64,000 bases of DNA from positions 14,130,698 to 14,194,697 of the forward strand of contig OZ037765.1 of the NCBI GenBank assembly GCA_964035545.1. Direction: 5' to 3'. This DNA comes from Bugula neritina (lineage: Eukaryota; Bryozoa; Gymnolaemata; Cheilostomatida; Bugulidae). Position numbers and translations under genes: made by a program. Shown one piece after another: positions 43,318-55,194 of the stretch; the stretch's first letter is position 1, and every line of letters begins with the position of its first letter. The notes under the pieces are model-generated. The model made no database searches, was not told the DNA's origin, and saw only the letters and a list, made by a program, of their open reading frames with translations.

Positions 43318-43322
43318 TGTAG

Positions 43323-43819
43323 TATGTTACGTATAAGTAAAAAGAGAGAGAGAGCAAGAAAAATATCATGGGTGATATAATAAAGTATTCGTATAGAGAA
43401 ACGACCATGACTAGTATGAATATTTATTGGTAAACATTTATTGTCATAACAGTGGAAGATTGTATCCTATCAACACACACCCTCAATCTGTAGCTGGGGA
43501 TGAGTTGTGTAGCAGCATAGGCGTAGTTAACTGTAGCCATGGTGTCGTTAGTATTCAGCAAGGTATTTTGGTGATCCTGTGTTGTGTTTTGGTCTGTAAG
43601 TTGAAATTGTTGGTTGCGTTGGTTGAAATTGTTGGAGTTGTCTGTTCATCATTATTAGCTTGCTATGTTTGTATTGGTGTAGTTTGTACTTCGTCAGTAT
43701 GTTCAAAGCCAGTAAATGTGATGTCAGTATTGTCAGAATCCGAGTGTATATGTATGTTGCGTGTAGTCAGTATGCTATTGTTCTTGCTATTCAATACATA
43801 ATATGATTGGTTTAGTGGC
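43323..43819. other. Spacer between LTR elements
   Basis: No gene recognised. Contains a GA-rich run (43340-43360) and a 124-codon plus-strand open frame at 43427-43801 rich in Val/Cys/Leu with no similarity I recognise; probably chance or LTR sequence. Confidence 0.4.
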
Positions 43820-46631
43820 TTGATGCCTAGGAAGGAGGCAATATGGGAGGATCTATTTAATGTCGCAGAAGATTTAACACTAGAGAGGTGTATAGCTATC
43901 TGCCAACGTTGGGAAACAACAAGGCAGTATCTTAACGATTTCAATGCATCAGGTGTTGATGCTGGATTCAAAGCTCACGCAGTCAATGATCAAGTCAAAG
44001 TACAGTACAGCCTACATCCAAGCCTATAACAAACTGCAAATATTGTGCAGGCACACATCAACCATGCAAGTGCTCTGCATATGATAAACAATGCAATAAC
44101 TGGGGTCATAAAGGACATTATGCAAAGGTATGTCTTTCAAAGAAGGAGAGTACGACAACAAACAAACCGAAAGTACATGAAGTAACTGCAGAAGATCCGG
44201 ATGTAGTGTACACATTACATAACGCTGCTACAAATCAGAAGGAGTGGTATGTCGATGTAAAGTGTGACAGTAACAGCTTGCAACTCAAAGTAGACACAAG
44301 TGCTTCCTGTAATGTTATGCCAAACTCTGTTTTTAAGCACCTGAAACTTAAAAATGTAGAAATCAAAAGCTGTAACCAGAAACTTTCTTCTTTTGGTGGT
44401 CATCAACTTAAGGTATTAGGTAGAATATCTTTATTGTTAGAATATAAACAAAATTTTTCAGTGCATGATTTTGTTCTAGTAGAACAAGGCAAGACAACTC
44501 TTTTAGGTCTCCCAAGTAGTATTGCCATGAGTTTAGGAGAAACTGCATGTGCAATTTCAAACACTGCTGTTGTGTCAGAGTTTTCTGATGTTTTTTAGGG
44601 ATTAGGTAAATTGCCTTGTAATCATGCATTAAGACTTAAGGAAGGCAGTTAGCCTGTAGTACAAAGTGCTAGACGTGTACCTTTTAGGCTAAGAGATAAG
44701 CTAAAATGTACTCTTGACAATATGGAATTTAGTGGTACAATTACCAAAGTCAAACAACCAACTGATTGGGTACATCCAATAGTCAATGTGCTACAACCTG
44801 ACGGATCATTACGTGTCTGTCTAGACCCCACTGAACTGAACAAGTGTATTATGAGGGAACACTTTTCATTGCCAACAGTTACAGAAATTTTCTCAAAATT
44901 TTCAAATTCACGAGTTTTCACAACTCTAGATGCAACTTCAGGTTTTTTGCAATTAGAACTAGATCATGATAGTAGTTATCTCACTAGGTTTGCTACTCCA
45001 TTTGGCTGATATAGATTTTTGAGGCTACCTTTTGGTATACGTCCGGCACCTGAAGTATTTCATAGGACAGTAAGTGAAATATTTGCAGATATAGACGGAG
45101 TTGAGACTTTTGTAGATGATCTATTGATACATGCTGCTACAAAGTTAGAGCATGATATTATTCTCCGTAAAGTGCTGGAGAGATGCCAGCAAGTTAACTT
45201 GAAACTCAATTTAGCTAAGTGTAGTTTTGATAAGTTGGACAGGGTGTCATCAAAGCTGACCTAAGTAAAATTAACTCGATATTTGACATGCCTGTGCCAC
45301 AAAATGTAGAAGAGTTACGTAGATTGCTAGGTATGAGCACATATTTAGCAAAGTTTTGTCCAAAATTAGCAGAAATCACAGCCCCACTGAAAGAGCTGAC
45401 AAAAAAAGGTGCTTCATGGGTTTGGGATAGTAAAAAAAAGCAGTCAGTAAATGAACTCAAATCTGTTGTAGCTAGTGGACAATTTCTGAAAATGTTTGAC
45501 CCTGCTTTGCTAGTCAAACTTAGTGTAGACAGTTCACAAATTAGGATAGGAGCGGTAGTTTTACAAAATTATCAGCCAATAGAATTTGCCAGTTGTAGCT
45601 TAAACAATGCAAAAAGAGCTTTTGCACAAATAGAAAAAGAATTTTTAGCTATACAGTTTGAATTAAATGAGTTTCATCAATATGTATATGGTCAAAAAGT
45701 TGTTGTAGAAACTGATCATTTGCCATTGCTCAGCATCAAAAAAAAGGGTTTAAATGATTCAACACCTTGACTACATTGGATGAGGCTAAGAACTCAGCTA
45801 TATGATTTTGATCTAGTAAATAAACCTGGTAGCGAGATGTACATAGCTGATACATTGAGTAGAGCACATCTCAGTGATGAGTGCCCAGTTAGCTCACCAA
45901 ATAGTAATAGAGATCATGATCAAAGCTTTTAGGGAAGTTTTTGTCAAATCAGTCATAGAAGACCCTAGCATGAATATTCCCAAACCATATATAGCCAATG
46001 GCTGGCCTAGAACAAAGCGCATGTGTTTAGAGCCACTCAAGCCTTATTGGAATGTTAGGCATGATTTGAGTACACATGGTGACATCATTCTAAAAAGCGG
46101 CAATCAAATTTTAGTTCCTGCATCTCTGAGAAAGAGAATCATAAATGACATACACAAAGGTTACTTAGGGGTCGCAAAATACATAGAAAAGGCCAAAAAT
46201 GTTGTTTACTGGTCGGGTTACACAAACCAAATAATGGATGCTGTTGATTCACCGAAGTATGCCATAAAAATGCTAGAGCTAATGCTAAAACAATATTAGA
46301 GCAATATGAAATTCCTGAGTATGCTATGCAATCAATCAGTATTGATATTTTTCAGCTTGAAAGGGTTGAATACCTAGTTACTGTAGATAGGTACTCGAAA
46401 TGGCCTGCTTGTTACAAGTTAAACAGTTCTACATCTAAAGAGATAGTAGATATTTTGAGGAGACAATTTTTAGATTTTGGGCAACCTGAAATATTAGTGT
46501 CAGACAATGCTTCTTACTTTACCTTGATTGAGTTTAAATACTTATTGAAGTCATTAGATGTGAAGCACATAATTGTAAGCCCTTATTTCTCTAGTGTAGT
46601 GCACTTTTTTTCTGAAAACATACGATTTTAA
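43820..46631 (+). mobile_element. Decayed Gypsy-type gag-pol
   Basis: Collinear but interrupted plus-strand remnant: Gag C-terminal part (43820-44029), zinc knuckle (CNNWGHKGHYAKVC near 44095), protease with DTSA in place of DTGA (near 44292), RT (44722-45264; LPFGIRPAPEVFHR, FVDDLLIHA) with a TGA after TPFG, RNase H (45540-45770; FASCSLNNAKRAFAQIEKE, ETDHLPL), ADTLSR near 45850, integrase zinc-binding region and core start (46326-46631; ISIDIF, VTVDRYSKWPACYKL, SDNASYFT). At least four stops or frameshifts. Integrase breaks off at 46631 where a minus-strand Copia fragment begins. Not functional. Confidence 0.88.
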
Positions 46632-47410
46632 TGTGTCCATTTTTTGACAGAAGTTACACATGGGTTTAGATTTTGATCTACGTGCCTTGGTGCTGTGGTT
46701 AGTGTGCCCACATAAGAGGCATTTTTGGTTGACTGGCTGAGAGTTAGGTTGCGCCCAAGTGCGTATTTAGGGTTTGTAATTATTATCTTCTTTGGATGCT
46801 AGTGTTGTTGTATGTGCAGTAGCTCTGATAGCTTCAGTATTAGTATGATCAGCTTTACATTCTTTCAATGTTTTTTCTTAATTCACTTTGCTTGGGAACT
46901 ACTGCAAATGAATTGTATGATGCAGGTAATCTTTTTAATAGCATAGCTATCACTAGGTTGTCAGATATAATAATTTCACCTGCTAGTCTAAGTCTTGTAA
47001 CAGCACTTTCAGCTGATATTAGATAGTCAGTAATGCCTTCAGTGTCAGTCATAGTAATAGTAGTTAGAGTTTCGTAGAGTGTCATGATGCGAGTTTTTTC
47101 TGTGCTGGCATAATGACTCTCAGAATTGTCAGAGCATTATGTCCATCGTTCTCAGCATCATTAATGATGAGTTGAAGTGACTTTTCATTTAGACTTGTAC
47201 CCACTCAGCATATGTTCTTCTATTTTTTTTATTAAAGTCTGCGTCTTCGGTTTTATCGCTCGGTAGAAGTAGGATGGCTTTGTGTATGCCACTGTCCAAT
47301 GTATATAAGTTATGTATAAATCGTGTTGCCCAACTTTTGTAAGAGTAGTCTCCATTAAATTGTAGCTTGTTTCTGGTTCCATAACTTGTTGAGTTGGAGA
47401 CTGATGCCAT
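46632..47410 (-). mobile_element. Decayed Copia-type gag
   Basis: Minus strand: starts MASVSNSTSYGTRNKLQFNG and continues with YSYKSWATRFIHNLY, then a UBN2-like Gag region (YLISAESAVTRLRLAGEIIS, LLKRLPASYNSF) and a damaged zinc knuckle (CLLCGHTNHSTK, then CNFCQKM). Several frame breaks. No pol part follows. Confidence 0.75.
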
Positions 47411-47639
47411 CTCATTTGTGTTGAATATTGAAATAAAGTTAGTAGGGTTGTAATTCACAATTGGTAGTCTGAATGTATAAGATAAAGAGGTACGTCACTT
47501 AATTTAGATTCAAATGTATAATAACTTTATTTATTTAATGAAATTCACACCCTCACATTCAACGTAAAGAAACGAGACTGCCTGTCACCTCCTCAAGCGT
47601 GCCGGAAGCCAGCATATTACAACAGACAAGACTGTTGTA
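47411..47639. other. Leader or LTR remnant of the Copia element
   Basis: No gene. On the minus strand the sequence from about 47565 (TGTTGAATGTGAGGGTGTG) followed by AATAAA-like sequence would suit a Copia LTR start, but no second LTR copy was found. Confidence 0.3.
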
Positions 47640-48730
47640 TTTTTGGTCTACCTTCTTGAAGTAAGACCGCGCCTAAGCTATGAGCACTGGCATCGGATGA
47701 TCAGGTGATAGGTTTCTCATGGTCAAAATATGCTAAGACTTAGGTTGGTGATTGCATACTTGATCTTGTCGAAAGCTTCTATTTGAGGCTTTCCCCACTG
47801 AAATTGAACATCTTTCTTGCACACCTGTCGAAGAGGTAAGGTTAGCTCTGACAGATTCTCAACAAATTTAGTCAAGTAAGCAACAAAGCCTAGATAACTT
47901 CCTAATTCTTTTTTGTTCTGGGCATCATCATGTTCTCTATAGCATCAAGCTTGCCTTGCTGTGGTTGGATGCTGCCAGCAGTCAACCTATGGCCTGAAAA
48001 TCTACCTCTTCCTACAAAGCACACACTTATCATTGTTAAGAGTAATCCATACTTGTTTTATTTTTTTCAACACTAGCTCAAGCCTATGAATGTGCTCAGT
48101 ATGTGACTTGCCATGCACTAGAATATCACTTATCCTAGAAATTTGGTCCAAAGCATCTGCTATCGATTGATGGAATAATTTGGGAGCCACACTAATACCC
48201 ATAGGCAGCCTTTGGTAGCAATAATTGTTATATGGTGTAAGAAACTCCGACTAGCTTGGAAGATCGCTCATCTAATAGGATTTGGTAGAACCCCTGCTTT
48301 GAGAATTTCTAAAGAATATTTCCCCAGTTGTTGGGAGCATACGTTGAGATTGGATTAACTAAGAGTTCAAATGTTGGGGGTTTAGACAGATTCTTAGTCT
48401 ACCATCTGGCTTATTGACAATGACAATTGGTGACAGCCACTCTGCTGGCTCATTGTCCCTACAAATAATGCGCTGTTCTTCTTAACTCTGTAAATCTTGC
48501 CTAAGCTTATCTCTCACCCCTGACGGAATATAATTGGTAGGTAAGGCCTTGGCTACTGCATTCCATTTCAATTTAAGTGACACTGTTAGTCGGTAGGTAC
48601 CTAACCCCTGGAACACCTCATTGTATTGCTCTAGTAGCTTGGGAACCTCTTGATTTGAAGTTTCAAAAACACTATGAGGCACTATTCCTAGATCTCTACA
48701 GGTGAACAGGCTCAATAGAGTGGCGGCTGG
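47640..48730 (-). mobile_element. Decayed Gypsy-type pol (protease end, RT, RNase H start)
   Basis: Minus strand: TLLSLFTCRDLGIV and QYNEVFQGLGTYRL (end of protease/pre-RT), PSGVRDKLRQDLQS, EWLSPIVIVNKPDGRLRICL (RT fingers), GISVAPKLFHQSIADAL, then GHRLTAGSIQPQQGKLDAIE and SYLGFVAYLTKFVENLSEL (thumb). Frameshifts and stops throughout. Confidence 0.85.
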
Positions 48731-49215
48731 TTCATCAATAATGAATAATGAATCCCTTCCATCCAGTTGGAGTTCCAATCATCATGTTATCCTTAAAGAT
48801 CTTACTAGGGAAAATAGTTGCGGGTTGGAGACTTTGACCTTATACACTGACACAGGAAACCATGGTTATGGTCATACCACACTCAACACTTGTCACCTGT
48901 CCCAGCTGCTTGGTGCCTTTTTGGGCTCAAACCGTTCGAGTTCGCTAAACAGTTGAATTTGAAGTTTCATCTAAATTGTATATGCGGTCAGGAGTAAACT
49001 TGTAGCGCTTATGGACATGTTCCAAGTTGGTGGAAAATCCTGAAACTGTTCTGTTGAAAGCAGATGATCTGCCTAGACTGGTTGTTTCTGGGGTTCGAGG
49101 ACTCACCGTACCATTACACTTTCTGGAGGTATCTAGCCAATTTTTTCGAGTGTCAAGTTTGGTGGTTCTCTGATACTGCTGGTAGGGGTACCTTATGCAG
49201 CGCTCCATAAAGAAT
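48731..49215 (-). mobile_element. pogo/Tigger-type transposase fragment
   Basis: Minus strand: SPRTPETTSLGRSSAFNRTV, KRYKFTPDRIYNLDET (first catalytic D of the DDE domain in the NLDET motif), then KGTKQLGQVTSVE and IFPSKIFKDNMMIGTPTGW. C-terminal third missing; directly abuts Gypsy pol. Confidence 0.8.
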
Positions 49216-49554
49216 TTACCTCTGTATATGTTTGCTGTCCAATTTAACTAAAAGTCTGGTCCATGGAAGTTTGTGTTGGGTAGTTTGTGGATTGAATTTG
49301 ATTAAATCAGTAACAATTTATTTTAGCTCAATTAAATAGACTTTATTTCAGAGAATTGAAACAACAAGGGATTCTACAGCAAAACAACAGTTTTGAATGA
49401 AACAAAAAGTACTGTATCATTAGTTTAAAAAACCTCCTTATATGAATAAAAGCTCCAAATTATATAAATGTTCATAATTCAATTATAATATAAGCATTGT
49501 TAATTGTTGCTTCAACAGTCTATTCTTGAGAATATGGCTTTCTAAGCTCATTAA
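49216..49554. other. Spacer without recognised features
   Basis: AT-rich; nothing identified. Confidence 0.4.
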
Positions 49555-49725
49555 TTTTTTTGTCTCACTGTGGTTTGAGCGTTATCAGTCCATTTGACTT
49601 TCGATATTCCTTGCAATTTCCTCATATGGTAATTTTCCAGTTTTTTATATTCGTACTGGAGGTTTCGTATGTTTTTGAGGCATAGAATATAGTAGGAATA
49701 ATAATGGCTTTGTCATCACTTGTAG
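49555..49725 (-). mobile_element. LINE reverse-transcriptase C-terminal fragment
   Basis: Minus strand reads KAIIIPTIFYASKTYETSST then, after a frame change, MRKLQGISKVKWTDNAQTT, the pattern of the tail of non-LTR retrotransposon ORF2 (TLLYASETW...LRKILGIKWSDK type). Confidence 0.55.
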
Positions 49726-50029
49726 ATCTTTGTCATTCAAGACTTGCTGATCAAGTTTGCTGACAGCAATGCTGGAAACCTAGAGTCCTCTCTTTTCCTA
49801 GAGATATTTGTTTGTTTGTTTGTTTTCTTTATTTCCATCAAAAAAAAACAAAAGGACAAAAAAATACAAATATACAACAGTAACACAAAAAGAGCTAAAT
49901 TCAATTTATATATAATATCAATCGAAGTCAAAATGGGGGCCCATGTGCTCAGTAGCATAGCTATTCAAGGAGCGGGGCCCAAGTGGCAGTTGAAAAAAAT
50001 AGTGGGAACTATTTATTCAGATTAAGTTA

Positions 50030-50610
50030 AAGATTTTAGTAGGTGCTTTTTCAACAATATTTTAAATGTGGCAAAGCCTTGATGATGTCTTAAAGTTTTA
50101 TATCTTGCTAGATTTTGTACTTTTGAGCATGTAGCATCCTTACCACTTGGAATACCTGTCAACAGTTCCTAAGTATTCAGTACCAAATAAATACAACACA
50201 TCCATGCTGATTGACTGCATTGGGTAGACTGGGATATAGTGTTTTCCTAACAAGCAGAACAACTTTCTATGGCATCATATCTGACCTTGGTAACCAGGTC
50301 AATAGACAGAATTTTTAGCTCGGTCAATGCACTCGCTCATGTTTAGCTGGCCTTTGTGGATAATGTCTAGGATATGTCACTTCATTGAACCAGGGATTAC
50401 TACTTAATTGTTTTTAAAGATCAAATCCTGATAAGCTGTCAACTCATACCTAACTGTCCAAAAAAATTCCAATAGTTTGATACAAGTTTTTCCTGTTGCT
50501 GGCCACCCATTGATAATGTAGGAATCGAGTATTTGCATGACAGGGTCATTCTTGACCACATTCACCATTTTGTATCTAAATGAATAATTAGGCAAGTTAT
50601 CAGCTGTCAC
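50030..50610 (-). mobile_element. Decayed Gypsy-type integrase region
   Basis: Minus strand: YIINGWPATGKTCIKLLEFF (RNase H to integrase linker), SECIDRAK, a zinc-binding CSAC followed by a stop, then QSISMDVLYLFGTEYL and TVDRYSKW (start of the core). Closely similar to the plus-strand element at 45.9-46.4 kb, so the same family. Confidence 0.75.
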
Positions 50611-51379
50611 TGCATGTATATGGTCAATATCTGTTTTTTTAGCAGCTCGGCATCCTTACAGTTTTTAGTTTTATGTAGATTCCATTTTTTTTATTTTGTG
50701 GAGACAGTTCAGATAATCTTTCTGGCAGGTTTTGCACTTCTATTTCCTGAAGCACGCTCTTCGTTTATGACTTCTTTCTCCACAGCTGAAACAAAGGTGT
50801 TTTTTAGTAAAGAACTGTAAAGCTGTGTGTATATGCACTCAGTCATGGACAGGTTTCCACAGATTTTTTTTTATTTTTAATGCTTCCACATTGTTTATTC
50901 TTTACACTCGTAAACCCATAAACCGTTGTAAACCCATAAAAGCTGTAACATAGTACTGTAATAAAACGGTAGCAAAGTACAACAGCACAATAATGCATAA
51001 AACTACATTGTAACAGTTGAAAAAAAATATTTAAAATATCAGCAAAAACATACCTAACAACTACTTTAAATATACCTCTGTCTTTATATGAGATGCAGAT
51101 AAATAAGGTTAAATTATATATTTTTCTTGTTATTTTGTCTATGATAAAAGTTCAACTGTTCCTTTTCTGTTCTTTTCTTTCTGTCAAAAGTAGTTTGACA
51201 CGGCTTGGACTTGAACTTTTAATTTTTTTGAATAATAATCACTTTCTGAAAATTTACCTAGTGTAGAGAAAGTAACTTCAATTTTTCTTGCCAGCAATAA
51301 ATTTGGAGTGAGAAGCAAGTTAAAGGACAAACTTAACACTGTCGATAACTGTTATAAATTCAATATACTGTTAGATGTT
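50611..51379. other. AT-rich spacer
   Basis: No gene or known element recognised; short open frames only. Confidence 0.4.
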
Positions 51380-51935
51380 TTAAAAATATATTTGTATACT
51401 TATCATTAATGCATTTAAGTGGTAAATTGCAACTGCTTTAGATGAGTTAGAAAGTTGTGCAAGTGCTTTCAATGGGAAAGGCATAGCTATAAATCCAGCT
51501 TGGTTTTGTGGATTCCAGTTTTCAATATTTCTTATGAACTTCCCATTTATAGAAAGATTCCTCTTTTCCTTCTCTGTTTCAAAATAATGTTGTAGAATGT
51601 TAAGTTTATGATCTGGAACTTCTGATTGTTTTTCTTGTCTAGTAAAATACACATGAGGTATCTTTTGATCTGTAGTTCTGAGAGTGTGTATTACAAGGAA
51701 AGAGTTTTTGAGCGCTTCCTTTTTAGGCTGCTTTTCACTGTGTAATGACTGTCTTGGGATTGTTATTACTACTGTTTGGAGCCTGTAGGGTTTGTAATCG
51801 TGTAGGAAAATTATTTGGTTGAGATGTTGCTCTGATGCTTTTCCTGGTAGTGTTATTGTCTTCAGTATCAAAAATGCTTGTAAATGCTGCTTCACGGTTA
51901 TAAACTCTTAAAATACTTGAAAAATGGAAAATCAT
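51380..51935 (-). CDS. Unrecognised open frame in transposon-rich DNA
   Basis: 171-codon minus-strand frame (51895-51380) overlapping a second frame (51935-51735). Basic and polar (RQEKQSEVPDHKLNILQHYF; GFIAMPFPLKALAQLS), no cysteine clusters or catalytic motif seen. It lies downstream of the hAT-like transposase remnant and may be part of an unknown element. Function not assigned; it may not be a gene. Confidence 0.25.
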
Positions 51936-52019
51936 CGTACATTTTCTCGTATTTCCGGACTTGATACTTCCAATTCTGATTCTTCCAACTTTTTCCTCAA
52001 CAGCCCTAGCATAATAATA

Positions 52020-53085
52020 TCTTATAAACTTTTTTCACTAGCTTCCTAGCCTCACAGTGAGAGCATGTTTATATAGAGCTGGATAAGTGGCAGATGGAAG
52101 AAAATCATGATAGAATTCTATGATTGAGGTGTTGCTACTTTACACATTGGTTGCTATGCAAGTCAATGAGTTCCATTTGAAAGCTAGTTGGAACAGTGTT
52201 AAGCTCAATAGAGAATGGATCAGCAAAGATTCGTATTTTTTGCTCAGTCCTTTCAAACTGAAGAAATCTTCTAGCAAACTCAGCTGAGAAATCATGTGTT
52301 TGCATACTGCTCAGAGCTTACCTCATGCTCACAAGCTAACAGTGTTTTGAAGTGGGCATAGTTCTTTTCTCGTACTTGTTGCTCCCATAGCTTGAGTCTG
52401 GTTTTAAAAGCTGTTATGTGCCCCCAAAGTAAGGATATGACGAGTTGCTTGCCCTACAAATTTACTTTTGACATGTGCTTACTGATAACAGCCAGAAATG
52501 CCAAATTTGAGATCCAATGCTTGTCTATAAACTCAGTATGCTCATGCCCCTTGCTTCGCATAAATACATATATTTCATTTAGCAGATTTTAGAATCTGTG
52601 CAATGTTTTGGCACTACTAAGCTACCTGATTTTGCAGACTTATAATTTGGGGCTAAAATTTCAATCAACATGTTTTATAAACTATGTGTTACAAAAATTG
52701 TTACCCTGGTTTTTACTAACCTCCTTTGCAACTTCACCATGCTGAAATGGAAGCTGCCTTCTACCAATTTTTTTTGCAATAGCTAGGCTGCATTTGGTAG
52801 CTTTTTCATTTACTTCATTGTATTTCGTGAAGTGCTGCTGCTGTTGACTGAGCTTTGTTGATAGAGCGTCAAACTTTTATTTCTAGTCCAATATATTCAT
52901 CAAACTTACTGCGCTTTGTATTGTAATGTCGGTTGATGTTATATTTTTTTAGCACAGCAATTACTTGTTGGCATATCATGCAGATTACTTAACATTCCGA
53001 AAAGTATTTGATAAAATACTGAAGATTCCAGTTATTGTTAAAAACTCTTGCCTCACGATCAACTTTCATCGGCATTGTCATCTTA
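52020..53085 (-). pseudogene. hAT-type (ZBED/GTF2IRD2-like) transposase remnant
   Basis: Minus strand: MPMKVDREARVFNNNWNLQY, MICQQVIAVLKKYNINRHYN and KRSKFDEY form a BED-like N-terminus; farther on FERTEQKIRIFADPFSIELN and VPTSFQMELIDLHSNQCV, then SIIEFYHDFLPSATYPALYK. This order matches the GTF2IRD2/ZBED group of hAT-derived transposases. Many frameshifts; the dimerisation domain breaks off. Confidence 0.7.
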
Positions 53086-54076
53086 GAAAGTTATTATTTT
53101 TGTACTTGTAGAAAAAACTGTATTTTACACAAGGCAGTTGTAGACTGAATTGTAACTGAAAATTACTATATTTATAGTTACCCAATAACTTACAAAACAA
53201 ACACATGAAATATATATTTGATTGGTTAAAATAAAACTGGGTTAGCTACTTTGAAGTAGCTGGTAGGCACATTGGATTTCAAAATCAGACTAACTGCTTA
53301 TCTTTTGCAATACAGTAAATAAAAATGAGATCTTAACTATTCTTTCAAAAAAGTATTGTCTTTATATGGCCGGTCTTGATTAAAAGCCCTTGAAATATTT
53401 GTCCGCACAGGATAGTTAGGGGCAACCTTTTAGCTGCAATTGCTTTGCTGAGGTTTGCATTGTAATCGTGTAAGAATTCAGTACCAGTAAAATAAAATCT
53501 CACCTAATAGTACTAGAATCAAAATTTAAAAACTATGTTGTGAATTTTTTTCCCCAGTATAAGGTTTTTGGAATTTTTTTGCAAAGTTATAGAAAAAAAC
53601 TGCACATTTTTTGGCTACTTTTGCCTGAAAAGTTGATTTTTTAGTACCAGTAAAATATCTCAGCAGGAAAATATATCTGAATAAAAAAGCAATAACTCTT
53701 AAATTTTATATAAATAATGGGTTTATACACTGAAAATTGTATTTTTTTTCTTAAGTAATTAGCACTGTGCATCACTTCGCACTTCAGTGAACACGTAGAG
53801 ATGAGAATATAATATTGGCATGCACATTACTAGTCACAGACTTGCGAGCTAACAGGCTATAATGACTAGCATGCTGTTTATTGGTTGTAGTTTGATCTCA
53901 AGCTAAACAATGACAAGTAGGCAACAAGCATGCCACCCACTACTGTACAAGAAGTTAAACTGCATTTTAAGAGAAATTTATGATTTTCTTAGTAGGGATG
54001 CCCTTAACTATCGTATGTGTAGGCTGTTACAAGCTAGTTAGCAAATTGGATGAAAAAAAATTGTAACTTGCTATAC
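53086..54076. other. Interior of the hAT element, no coding sequence seen
   Basis: AT-rich sequence between the transposase remnant and the terminal region; nothing else recognised. Confidence 0.4.
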
Positions 54077-54140
54077 TTTGGGGGAGGCACACAAATATAG
54101 CTGGAGGGCCGGATCCTGGCCGCCTGTCGGACAGCCCTTG
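54077..54140 (-). repeat. hAT-type terminal sequence
   Basis: Minus strand begins CAAGGGCTGTCCGACAGGCG followed by GCCAGGATCCGGCCC, the usual hAT end (CAGGGGTGTCC... then GGCCGGATCCGGCCC). Adjacent TCTAGAGT (54141-54148) is a candidate 8-bp target site; the other end was not found. Confidence 0.6.
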
Positions 54141-54585
54141 TCTAGAGTATGTTTGAGTGTGAAGTTTGCCTCTGATAGCAGCTTTCTGCATGTACTGTCT
54201 GATCATATCCCACATACTATTCTGTCACGTAAAACCTGTTCACGATAATTAGTTTGAAATTCATTGATAGTCTTACCTGCTCGTTGGTTTCGTTGACGAA
54301 AACAGTAGGTTTCAGCTATTTCAAGAGGTGCTGGGGCAAGATGATCTATCAACAGAGGGATAATTTGTTGAAAAGCTTTGTCCCTTGGCTTGTCTGGAGC
54401 ACGTAAACTTCTCAAATAATGATGTCTTGGGGCCAATGAAACTGAGAAAAGCAGCCCTTTTCCAGTCGTCACTGATCTCATTAGCTTCAACAAACATCTC
54501 AAAACGCTCTAAGTAGCATGTGAAAGACTCGGTGTCGTCAAAGGGTTCCATGTGTTCAATGGAATTTGCAGTGGCTATGTTGAGT
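54141..54585 (-). mobile_element. Gypsy gag fragment interrupted by hAT
   Basis: Minus strand: EPFDDTESFTCYLERFEMFV, EANEISDDWKRAAFLSFIGP, after frameshifts APDKPRDKAFQQIIPLLIDH, RQRNQRAGKTINEFQ, LRDRIVCGI and SDSTCRKLLSEANFTLKHTL. The frame ends at the hAT terminus, so the hAT element inserted into this gag. Confidence 0.8.
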
Positions 54586-55194
54586 GATCAAATATTAAAA
54601 TTCCTATTTATTGCTGATTGAATTGTATTACTTAATTTACATTAAGCCGTCGGTCTTCCATCCTCGCCTCTACTTGTGTTTTGTGTTAATAATGGGTATC
54701 GTTAATTAAATGTGTGAATGTATAAATTGTTTGCGAACTGTAACTCTATTATCAAAACCAAAAAGAAAAGCATGGAAAAGTTTCGATCTATAGAAAATGA
54801 ATGCAGAATAAAATGTAATCTGCCGAAACCGCAAATAACAAATACGTACTAAAAATATCTCATGTCCAACTGCCCGTCGGGCACTCGAGTTGGTGCCCTG
54901 CCCGAATCGGCTGAAACGGGCGCCTGCACCCAGTTGAGCATTCCAAACAATTTCAGGCGTTCAACTCAGCTAAATATCAGAGACCTGGGAGGGATTCACA
55001 GTCAACAAAGAAAATAGCTACGCCATTGATACTGCTATTCATGTAATTTGCTGCGTTAAAATGGTATTAAATAAATCCCCAGATTTACCACAATATTTGT
55101 TGTACTGGTATTTAAAGGATGATCTCTCAGAGTTGTGTATTCATGCTCTGCTTTGAGTGTTGAGCTCCGGCAATGTTCTTCTATTTCTGTATGT
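54586..55194. other. Spacer with a GC-rich patch
   Basis: Minus strand just upstream of gag has GGCGAGGATGG near 54660, possibly the Gypsy primer-site region. 54870-54950 is unusually GC-rich with short inverted repeats (CCCGTCGGG). No gene. Confidence 0.35.

Larger units (their letters stand above)
40701..43322 (+). mobile_element. Complete LTR retrotransposon insertion, internally deleted (Gypsy/Metaviridae type)
   Basis: 2612-bp element with paired LTRs, primer-site candidate, one ORF and a 5-bp target duplication. Near-identical LTRs indicate a recent insertion. It landed next to a short Copia gag fragment at 40619-40693. It lacks polymerase and integrase core, so mobilisation would need a related full element in trans (inference). 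Confidence 0.88.

Noticed and set aside
49744-50025. 93-codon plus-strand frame
   Set aside because: Hydrophobic and lysine runs from simple sequence (TTTGTT repeat, A-run); the opposite strand at the right end is Gypsy integrase.
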